Assembly: GCF_047730165.1 (NCBI RefSeq)
Contig: NZ_CP159834.1
Coordinates: forward strand, 558,001 to 622,000
DNA: 64,000 nucleotides
Source: Patiriisocius sp047730165
GTDB taxonomy: Bacteria > Bacteroidota > Bacteroidia > Flavobacteriales > Flavobacteriaceae
Direction of reading: 5' to 3'
Each line of letters starts with the position of its first letter. Within the stretch, counting starts at the first letter, position 1. The position numbers and the translations under genes are program-made. Under the pieces are notes generated by a model that saw only the letters and a program-made list of their open reading frames with translations, ran no database searches and was not told where the DNA came from. Positions 35,164 through 43,500 of this stretch are shown here, one piece after another.

Positions 35164-35790
35164 TTAAGAGCCTGATTTTTTTGGTTCAGCCTCTGATAGT
35201 AGTAAAGGATACATTTTCTGGATTTCCTCCAATTTTGGCTTGTACTTCTCCGCCTCTGTATCGTCAATGTCTCCTACAGATATACTATTTTTAATCTCCG
35301 TAAACTTCCAGCCAAACATACGTTGTGACTCTCTATTTCTTAGAAAATTATAAGCAGCTACCAGTTCATTCTGCACAGTGATGTACATCGCATAACTCGT
35401 AAGTCTATCGTTCTGAACAGAAATCACGGCTTTCCCAGGATTATCTGATGAAGCAGGATCTTTTTTCCCTTTACAAAAGTTACAATACTCAGCAGTTCCT
35501 GAGCTTGCTCCTCCATTGTCTAGAAAGTCTATTGCTGCTTGACGCAGGTTTTTCACTTCCATTAACTGCTCCTCTACCAAAAGCAAGTCTTCCCTATTTA
35601 CATTTACTATAAATAAGTTTTTCTGCTTAATAATAGGAGGTGTCTCTGTTGGCGGCTCATCTGGTGGCAATTGACGTGCTATCCCTTTATCCTTTTCTAT
35701 CGTTGTTGTAACTAAGAAAAAGATAAGTAAAAGGAAGGCAATATCTGCCATCGATCCCGCATTTACTTCTGGTGTGGATCTTCTTGCCAT
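35164..35790 (-). CDS. exbD: ExbD/TolR-family biopolymer transport protein (first copy)
   Basis: The 208-residue protein begins MARRSTPEVNAGSMADIAFLLLIFFLVTTTIE, split here as the conserved N-tail and the single membrane segment with the key Asp in ADIAF. The periplasmic part is longer than usual, with a small insertion containing CNFCKGKKDP (CxxC). Two ExbD genes in series are standard in Bacteroidota, where paired ExbDs serve one motor. Confidence 0.9.
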   Translation of the reverse strand: MARRSTPEVNAGSMADIAFLLLIFFLVTTTIEKDKGIARQLPPDEPPTETPPIIKQKNLFIVNVNREDLLLVEEQLMEVKNLRQAAIDFLDNGGASSGTAEYCNFCKGKKDPASSDNPGKAVISVQNDRLTSYAMYITVQNELVAAYNFLRNRESQRMFGWKFTEIKNSISVGDIDDTEAEKYKPKLEEIQKMYPLLLSEAEPKKSGS

Positions 35791-35794
35791 AATG

Positions 35795-36247
35795 TTATCT
35801 TGATGTTAACTTTTTGAATCCGCTAAATACCATTGCGACAATGGCAAGTACTGCTAAGATATAAAATGTGTAAAGTCCTGTTCCTACCCATTTAGATGCG
35901 CTAGCCGTTATCATTTTACCATCATTAAGCGGTAAACCGTCTAGGCTATTTGAAGCTAATACGTAAGAGATGATCCCTATTAATAAGAAACCGCCTATAG
36001 ACATCAATGTCTTCTTTACATTACCAGCAAAAACACCTTTTAACACAAAGACAAGTACAAACAATACCACGATTGCTAGTATGAGATACGCAACATATAG
36101 TGCCCAAGTTACACTGGCAACTTCTTCTCCCATAAGGAAGCTATCTTCTATTGCTCTGTCACCCATATTGAGTATCATCACAAAAAATATGATACTTGCA
36201 ACACAGAGGAGCAATCCTATGATTTTAATTAATTTATGTAAACCCAT
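35795..36247 (-). CDS. Small four-span membrane protein of unknown function inside the exb operon
   Basis: The 150-residue protein has four hydrophobic segments: near 8-27, 48-70, 80-100 and 125-145. There are no catalytic motifs. The start is 22 bp from the ExbB stop, and its stop is 4 bp from the ExbD start, so co-expression is near certain. It may be an accessory of the ExbB/ExbD motor. I do not recognise the family. Confidence 0.75.
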   Translation of the reverse strand: MGLHKLIKIIGLLLCVASIIFFVMILNMGDRAIEDSFLMGEEVASVTWALYVAYLILAIVVLFVLVFVLKGVFAGNVKKTLMSIGGFLLIGIISYVLASNSLDGLPLNDGKMITASASKWVGTGLYTFYILAVLAIVAMVFSGFKKLTSR

Positions 36248-36269
36248 TATAATATTGGTTTTAATATGA

Positions 36270-37073
36270 TTACTTTTTGTTCTTGTAGTCTACTAGCATA
36301 TCTATTAAAGTAATAGACGCATCTTCCATACTGTTTACGATGCTATCGATTTTAGCGATAATGTAGTTATAAAAAATCTGTAGTATAATCGCAACTATCA
36401 AACCAAATACTGTTGTTAAAAGTGCTACTTTAATACCACCTGCTACAAGAGAAGGATTCATATCACCTGCTGCTGCAATCTTATCAAAGGCTTGAATCAT
36501 ACCGATTACAGTACCCATAAAACCAAGCATTGGTGCCAGTGCAATAAATAAAGATACCCAAGAAACATTCTTCTCAAGTTGCCCCATTTGTACACCACCG
36601 TAAGCAACGACCGCTTTCTCTGCTGCGTCGATACCTTCATCTGCTCTATCTAGACCTTGATAGTAGATGGAAGCAACGGGGCCTTTTGTATTTCTACAAA
36701 CTTCCTTTGCCGCTTCAATACCACCGCTGTTAAGAGCATCTTCTACATCTTGCGCTAATTTTTGCGTGTTTGTTGAAGACATGTTAAGGTATACGATACG
36801 CTCAATAGCAATCGCAAGACCTAAAATAAGACATAAAAGTACTATCCCCATAAATCTAGGACCCCCTTCTACAAAGCGCTCTTTTAATTCTTGATGAAAA
36901 CTTTTGTCCTCATCAGTCGCAGCTTCATCAGCATCTTGAATTAAGGTTACGGTTGCTGCAGAAAATAAAATATTTGCAGATAATTGGGCAGTTTGATTAG
37001 AAACTGCGTTGGCGTTAATTGAACCTACTAAGGTTAGTGCGGCAATTGCCAGAATAGAAAATAATTTTTTCAT
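36270..37073 (-). CDS. exbB: ExbB/TolQ/MotA-family proton channel protein
   Basis: The 267-residue protein starts with a signal-like segment (MKKLFSILAIAALTLVG), unlike E. coli ExbB, but as seen in Bacteroidota. A spacer of about 40 residues leads to the MotA/TolQ/ExbB core: FMGIVLLCLILGLAIAIERI, LFIALAPMLGFMGTVIGMIQ and LLTTVFGLIVAIILQIFYNY. It is the first gene of an operon with the four-span protein and two ExbDs. Confidence 0.93.
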   Translation of the reverse strand: MKKLFSILAIAALTLVGSINANAVSNQTAQLSANILFSAATVTLIQDADEAATDEDKSFHQELKERFVEGGPRFMGIVLLCLILGLAIAIERIVYLNMSSTNTQKLAQDVEDALNSGGIEAAKEVCRNTKGPVASIYYQGLDRADEGIDAAEKAVVAYGGVQMGQLEKNVSWVSLFIALAPMLGFMGTVIGMIQAFDKIAAAGDMNPSLVAGGIKVALLTTVFGLIVAIILQIFYNYIIAKIDSIVNSMEDASITLIDMLVDYKNKK

Positions 37074-37263
37074 TGCTATCGACTTAAAAGTTTGAATTTT
37101 TCGTTAAAGGTTTAAAGATATAAAATAAAAATATGATTAAACAAGATAAATAATCAAGGACTGATTATAATCGCTAATCATTACAAGTTTATTTTATATG
37201 GCAATAATAACTATTTTGTTTGTAACTCCTAGAGGCCAACCCCTATTTATTTTATTTTATTCA

Positions 37264-37301
37264 TAAAAAAAGGCCACTAGTTAGTTAAAACTAGTGGCCT
37301 T
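37264..37301 (-). terminator. Terminator of the surface cassette
   Basis: AAGGCCACTAGT (37270-37281) pairs with ACTAGTGGCCTT (37290-37301), followed on the minus strand by a T run. Confidence 0.92.
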
Positions 37302-37327
37302 CGTATGAAACAAACGTTTTATACGTG

Positions 37328-39658
37328 TTATTCTCTTATAAATTTAATTTCTGCCGCTCCCAATTCTGTCTGTATTTTTGCAAAATAAACAGCAGACCTT
37401 AGTAAAGAAACATCAATACTTGTATTTGTATCAACTATATCATTAAGATCCATTACTGTTCTACCTCTTAAATCTACAATACTAACAGACTTAATCATAC
37501 TATCTGGAGACGATATGTTCAAGAATCTAGACGTTGGATTAGGATATATAGATACATTTGATAAGGCCGATGCACCAGTACCTAATACTCTGTGCTGGAA
37601 CCTTAATAAAAATCTATTTTCGTACGTACCTTCTGTAGCCGTAAACCTATAGTCTTCTATATTCAAATTAGTTACAACTCCGGTTTCATTATCTACTAGA
37701 TATACATACGCTTGTTCCCAAGCTGCACCATCAAAGTCTGACAAAGAGATACTGTAGTCCAGTTCTTCTTCAATAACGGTACTGAAACCTAACTGTACGG
37801 TTGCACCTATTGAAAATTCTTCTCTACCTTGTATCGTATACGCCGTGCTGTAATCCTCATCAATATAAGAATATAAAGACACTGCATTTTCTATTACTTG
37901 ACTATCATATTTGGCATCCACACCTTCTGTTGCAGTACTTGTAAAACCAACTAATGCATTAGAGGCTTCCCCATAACTAAGGTCCTGTACACGCAACCAC
38001 AATCGGTCTTTCTGTACTTCACTCGTTCTTATGGTAGTGTTACCACTTGTTAAACGCATACTGTTATTAAAAGTTGCAGTTCCTGCAGCTGATGCAAAAA
38101 CACCAAATCCTTGTGCTGTTGAAATAACACCATTAGGAGTAGTTCCCGCACCCGAAGCTGCCTGAACACCACCCATACCGTTATAAGCAGAAACATCTCT
38201 CATCGAGAAGTTTCTATCACCTGGTCCTTCGGTAAGTGGAGAAGACGTTGCTCCATGTTCCCAAAAATAAACTGCGTCAATTTCTGTGTTAGCCGCCATA
38301 AATACATTTGCATCTATTGCAGAAGCATACGGATTTGATAACATATTAGGGCTTCCTTCTGGAGTACCGTCATATGTTAACGTTCTAGCATACACTCCAT
38401 TGTTAAGCGTTCCTTCCTCATAGACATAATCAAATTGTCCACCTGGCGCTGTGTACCCTGTCTGCGGAAATACTAAGTATCCCTCACCAGCATTTAACAC
38501 ACCCGTTTTAGGACTCCAAGCATCAAAATCTGCACTTTGAAAATTATAAGTAGCACCCACTTCTACAGGCGAAAATGGCTCAAAAAGTGCAGAGTCAAAC
38601 GCTTGCACATTAAATGCTGCTGACCACACATTTTCTCTTGCTTCTTGACTCATAGGAGAGCCTAGCATCACAAAATCTCTTGTTTCTACAAGAGCCGTTC
38701 TAACATCTACATTAATGGTTCCTACTGTGTTCGTCACTGTGGCATCATCATTTACTTGTACAAAGTTTGCCGTATGTTCGATAACAAACACTCCTTCATT
38801 GATTACATTGTTTTGTACTACAACGCTCCCTAGTGCACTTATAAATAAACTTCCGTTTGCGGTAATTGTAAGCTCACAAACATCTAGGTCTAATTGATTA
38901 GCAGTAATATAAATACCGTCTATAATCGCTCTCTTTGTCGTACTTGGAAGCCCATTGCTCCATACAGTACCATCCCAAAGAGTATCACCACCTACACATA
39001 CCTCTACAGGTATTACAGCGCCGGTACAATCTACCCCTTCGTAATCTAAAATATCAACTCCTGGAAAACTAGTACAATCTGCTTGAGTAAAAGGGCCTCC
39101 GCCTTCTGAAACATCCGGACCACAAGCCGAAGCTAACTGATCATCAAATCCTGGACCTGATACGTTAAAACAAATTTCTGGTAACACCGCGGTGTTCAAC
39201 ATTTCTATTTTTAAATGACCCAGTACACGCGTTACACCTGTTACGTTGTCTAACGCAATGGTACTTGACGCAAATGACTGCAACCACACAAGGGCTACGG
39301 TATCCATGTCATTTGAGTTAATTACCTGTGTCCCATAAAAGGGCGCTGGAAAAGCATCAGCTGCTTGTGCAAGAATAGAACCAGTAGGGTATTCAAAATC
39401 TACTTGCACATCATTAATGCCCGAACCAAAAGCGGCTTCACTATAGTCAATATAAATAAGCCCACTTCCTAATTTAAAATCTGGAGAGGTCGCCATTTTA
39501 GTGGCAAGTATATCTACTTCATAGAAATCGAGCATTCCATCTGTGGTAATCTCTGCATTGTCAAAAGTGAGCACCAGATTTTCATTCTGTGCATTCATGT
39601 TGACGACTGCTATTAATAGCAGCGCCATTATTATTAGTCTATTTTTCATGTTTTTCAT
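37328..39658 (-). CDS. Secreted surface protein with T9SS type A sorting domain and possible cohesin-like N-terminal domain
   Basis: The frame opens at 39688, but that overlaps the previous gene; MKNMKNRLIIM at 39658 gives a clean signal peptide ending NMNAQ and is preferred (776 residues). Residues after the signal form a beta-rich domain (VLTFDNAEITTDGMLDFYEV, then FKLGSGLIYIDYSEAAFG, and VLGHLKIEML) resembling a cohesin-like or Ig-like sandwich; this is tentative. The middle has WDGTVWSNGLPSTTKRAII, found in many flavobacterial surface proteins, and a large beta-rich body. The C-terminus YPNPTSRFLNISSPD...VYFAKIQTE is a T9SS sorting domain, so it is exported across the outer membrane and probably anchored. 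It is the last gene of a three-gene cassette before a strong terminator. Confidence 0.82.
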   Translation of the reverse strand: MKNMKNRLIIMALLLIAVVNMNAQNENLVLTFDNAEITTDGMLDFYEVDILATKMATSPDFKLGSGLIYIDYSEAAFGSGINDVQVDFEYPTGSILAQAADAFPAPFYGTQVINSNDMDTVALVWLQSFASSTIALDNVTGVTRVLGHLKIEMLNTAVLPEICFNVSGPGFDDQLASACGPDVSEGGGPFTQADCTSFPGVDILDYEGVDCTGAVIPVEVCVGGDTLWDGTVWSNGLPSTTKRAIIDGIYITANQLDLDVCELTITANGSLFISALGSVVVQNNVINEGVFVIEHTANFVQVNDDATVTNTVGTINVDVRTALVETRDFVMLGSPMSQEARENVWSAAFNVQAFDSALFEPFSPVEVGATYNFQSADFDAWSPKTGVLNAGEGYLVFPQTGYTAPGGQFDYVYEEGTLNNGVYARTLTYDGTPEGSPNMLSNPYASAIDANVFMAANTEIDAVYFWEHGATSSPLTEGPGDRNFSMRDVSAYNGMGGVQAASGAGTTPNGVISTAQGFGVFASAAGTATFNNSMRLTSGNTTIRTSEVQKDRLWLRVQDLSYGEASNALVGFTSTATEGVDAKYDSQVIENAVSLYSYIDEDYSTAYTIQGREEFSIGATVQLGFSTVIEEELDYSISLSDFDGAAWEQAYVYLVDNETGVVTNLNIEDYRFTATEGTYENRFLLRFQHRVLGTGASALSNVSIYPNPTSRFLNISSPDSMIKSVSIVDLRGRTVMDLNDIVDTNTSIDVSLLRSAVYFAKIQTELGAAEIKFIRE

Positions 39659-39671
39659 ATTAATTTGGGTG

Positions 39672-40538
39672 TTAAAATTGTATAGCACGACCTAAATTAG
39701 GGTTTGTATATAAGTTGATGTCAACAAACTGTACTTGACCATTCAAATCTGCATCTTCATTCTTATATCCCGAAGTTCCAAGTTCATCCGCTATCGCATC
39801 CCTATCATTAAACTGTATTTGACCATTTGCTACCGCATCTCCAGACACCATGGCAAAAGCACCGCCTACATCGCTTAGCGCGTTTACTCCTCCAAAAACC
39901 TCTAAAGGGTCTGCAGTTAAGTCTAGAATACTCACATCTCGCGTGATTGTCACAGGTGTTGCTGTTAAGATGGCTAAGTGATTTCTGTGTAATACTCTCA
40001 CAAAATAATCATCTATATCAATATCAAACTTTAAACTTGATGTTCCATCTGCGCCTACCACATCTCCATCTACCTGTAAAAAGGCAGAGGTCGAAGCTAG
40101 CTCAATAGAACGATCATTCTTATCCATAAGACTAATGTAAATCCAGTCTACAATGGCATTACTCCCAGTTGTGTTAAACACCTCTGGTATTGTTTGTTTT
40201 CCATCAGGAAAAGGGCTTGTTACAGGTATAAGACCTTGTTGTCTTAAATCATCTCCCATCGTAACGGCACCACCGGCAGACATTGCAGGTCCTTCTAGAA
40301 AGACAAGTGGTGATAGTTTAAGATATAACCTTCGTGTTTGATGAAAACCTTGTTGTAATACGACGTCTCCATTGGAGATGTCTGATACCGCAAGCTCACC
40401 AACTGTAAAGTCTAAGCTTACTGCTCCATTACTTATCGTCTCTCCGGCACTCGCCACCACCTCTCGCTCGATACTCTGAGCAAAAAGACCCGTGGTGCAC
40501 AGTAGCAACCCAAGACTTATGTTTTTTATGTTTTTCAT
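39672..40538 (-). CDS. Secreted protein with two dockerin-like calcium loops
   Basis: The 288-residue protein has a signal peptide ending LFAQ, then VSLDFTVGELAVSD and VVLQQGFHQT, a start common to secreted Bacteroidota proteins. The end contains two EF-hand-like loops about 30 residues apart: DAVANGQIQFND and DADLNGQVQFVD, both matching the type I dockerin loop DxNxNGx(I/V)xxxD in outline. No T9SS sorting domain is visible. The gene lies 58 bp after the giant repeat protein and 13 bp before the next start, so the three are probably co-transcribed. Confidence 0.75.
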   Translation of the reverse strand: MKNIKNISLGLLLCTTGLFAQSIEREVVASAGETISNGAVSLDFTVGELAVSDISNGDVVLQQGFHQTRRLYLKLSPLVFLEGPAMSAGGAVTMGDDLRQQGLIPVTSPFPDGKQTIPEVFNTTGSNAIVDWIYISLMDKNDRSIELASTSAFLQVDGDVVGADGTSSLKFDIDIDDYFVRVLHRNHLAILTATPVTITRDVSILDLTADPLEVFGGVNALSDVGGAFAMVSGDAVANGQIQFNDRDAIADELGTSGYKNEDADLNGQVQFVDINLYTNPNLGRAIQF

Positions 40539-40560
40539 ACTTATTGTATTAGTAGTTAAA

Positions 40561-40586
40561 ATACCCCCTCTAAAACGAGGGGGTAT
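40561..40586 (-). terminator. Strong hairpin between the repeat-protein gene and the dockerin-like gene
   Basis: ATACCCCCTC and GAGGGGGTAT form a perfect 10-bp GC-rich stem with a 6-nt loop. No long T run follows on the minus strand, so it may be a partial terminator or an mRNA-stabilising structure that sets unequal expression within the cassette. Confidence 0.65.
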
Positions 40587-40596
40587 TATTTATGTG

Positions 40597-43500
40597 TTAA
40601 TTACCGATAACTTGCATAGAAAACGCTCCCTGTGCAATAGCAGGAGCGGAGCCGTCCACGTCATAAATGACAAATTCAACACTTGTACTAGATATGTTTA
40701 TAATAGTTACAGTTCGTGCTGTAAAAAAACTTGCTACATAAGGCATTACTGTTACTGAAGGAGTGTTATTAAAATTAGCCGAAGGATAGTTAACCGAAAT
40801 AGTACCACTTATATTGTATACTACGGAGTCAAAACTTGACAAGTCAATAGCACCCATTTGATCATGAGTACCTCTCAGTAATTTTAAGCCTCCAAGCGCT
40901 GCTGTGTTAACATTGATATCAAGACCGTTAGATGTAATATCAGATACGTTCGTAGCTATATCAGATACGTTAGTAGCGATATCAGAATCGTTAGATGTAA
41001 TATTAGTTACGTTCGTAGCAATATCAGATACGTTCGTAGCGATATCAGAATCGTTAGATGTAATATTAGTTACGTTCGTAGCAATATCAGATACGTTAGT
41101 AGCGATATCAGAGTCGTTAGATGTAATATTAGTTACGTTCGTAGCGATATCAGATACGTTCGTAGCGATATCAGAATCGTTAGATGTAATATTAGTTACG
41201 TTAGTAGCGATATCAGATGCGTTCGTAGCGATATCAGAATCGTTAGATGTAATATTAGTTACGTTAGTAGCAATATCAGAATCGTTAGATGTAATATTAG
41301 TTACGTTAGTAGCAATATCAGAATCGTTAGATGTAATATTAGTTACGTTAGTAGCAATATCAGAATCGTTAGATGTAATATTAGTTACGTTAGTAGCAAT
41401 ATCAGAATCGTTAGATGTAATATTAGTTACGTTCGTAGCAATATCAGAATCGTTAGTAGCGATATCAGAATCGTTAGATGTAATATTAGTTACGTTAGTA
41501 GCGATATCAGAATCGTTAGATGTAATATTAGTTACGTTCGTAGCAATATCAGAATCGTTAGATGTAATATTAGTTACGTTAGTAGCGATATCAGAATCGT
41601 TAGATGTAATTTGCGCTTGTAATGCATCATTAGCAGCAATCAATTCAGCATCAGTAGCTAACTCCGTAGTATTAGCATTCTGTGCTGTAGTAATTTCAGA
41701 TATATTTAAATCTACATTAAATACTTGACCATTACCAATTCTAGAAGTTGTCACAGCATCACCTGCAATTTTATCCGTTTGTACAGCACCGGCTTGTATT
41801 TCTCCAGGTCCTACTGCAAAAGAAGCAATTTCATCTTGACCAACTGACTCCGGTGCTAAATCATAATTAGTAATTGATTCATCTTTAATTGTTCCATTCA
41901 ATCCACCTACTACAGAATCATCATTCATCATAGGTTCATCTACTTTATCATTACCTATCGTTGAAACACCAGCAGCAATTGTTACATCACCAGTTATTGA
42001 CTCAATAGTATTAAGTACAGAACCAGGAACAGCAGAATTACCATTTAAGATTGTAATATCAGATACGTTAGTAGCGATATCAGAATCGTTAGATGTAATA
42101 TCAGATACGTTAGTAGCGATATCAGAATCGTTAGATGTAATATCAGATACGTTCATAGCGATATCAGAATCGTTAGATGTAATATCAGATACGTTAGTAG
42201 CGATATCAGAATCGTTAGATGTAATATCAGATACGTTAGTAGCGATATCAGAGTCGTTAGATGTAATATTAGTTACGTTAGTAGCGATATCAGATGCGTT
42301 CGTAGCGATATCAGAATCGTTAGATGTAATATTAGTTACGTTCGTAGCGATATCAGAATCGTTAGATGTAATATTAGTTACGTTCGTAGCGATATCAGAA
42401 TCGTTAGATGTAATATTAGTTACGTTAGTAGCAATATCAGAATCGTTAGATGTAATATCAGATACGTTAGTAGCAATATCAGAATCGTTAGATGCAATAT
42501 TACTTGCGTTAGTAGCGATATCAGAATCGTTAGATGTAATATCAGATACGTTAGTAGCGATATCAGAATCGTTAGATGTAATATCAGATACGTTAGTAGC
42601 GATATCAGAATCGTTAGATGTAATATTAGTTACGTTAGTAGCGATATCAGATGCGTTCGTAGCGATATCAGAATCGTTAGATGTAATATTAGTTACGTTC
42701 GTAGCAATATCAGAATCGTTAGATGTAATATTAGTTACGTTAGTAGCGATATCAGAATCGTTAGATGTAATATCAGATACGTTCGTAGCGATATCAGAAT
42801 CGTTAGATGTAATATCAGATACGTTAGTAGCGATATCAGAATCGTTAGATGTAATATCAGATACGTTAGTAGCGATATCAGAATCGTTAGATGTAATATC
42901 AGATACGTTAGTAGCGATATCAGAATCGTTAGATGTAATATTAGTTACGTTCGTAGCAATATCAGAATCGTTAGATGTAATATTAGTTACGTTAGTAGCA
43001 ATATCAGAATCGTTAGATGTAATATTAGTTACGTTAGTAGCGATATCAGATGCGTTCGTAGCGATATCAGAATCGTTAGATGTAATATCAGATACGTTAG
43101 TAGCGATATCAGAATCGTTAGATGTAATATTAGTTACGTTAGTAGCAATATCAGAATCGTTAGATGTAATATCAGATACGTTAGTAGCGATATCAGAATC
43201 GTTAGATGCAATATTACTTGCGTTAGTAGCGATATCAGAATCGTTAGATGTAATATCAGATACGTTAGTAGCAATATCAGAATCGTTAGATGTAATATTA
43301 GTTACGTTAGTAGCGATATCAGAATCGTTAGATGTAATATTAGTTACGTTAGTAGCGATATCAGAATCGTTAGATGCAATATTACTTGCGTTAGTAGCGA
43401 TATCAGAATCGTTAGATGTAATATTACTTGCGTTCGTAGCGATATCAGAATCGTTAGATGTAATATCAGATACGTTAGTAGCGATATCAGAATCGTTAGA

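Noticed and set aside
40904..41728. 274-codon plus-strand frame opposite the distal stalk repeats
   Set aside because: It is the antisense shadow of a 42-bp repeat whose length is a multiple of three, so all frames stay open or closed together. It has no start signal or family features.
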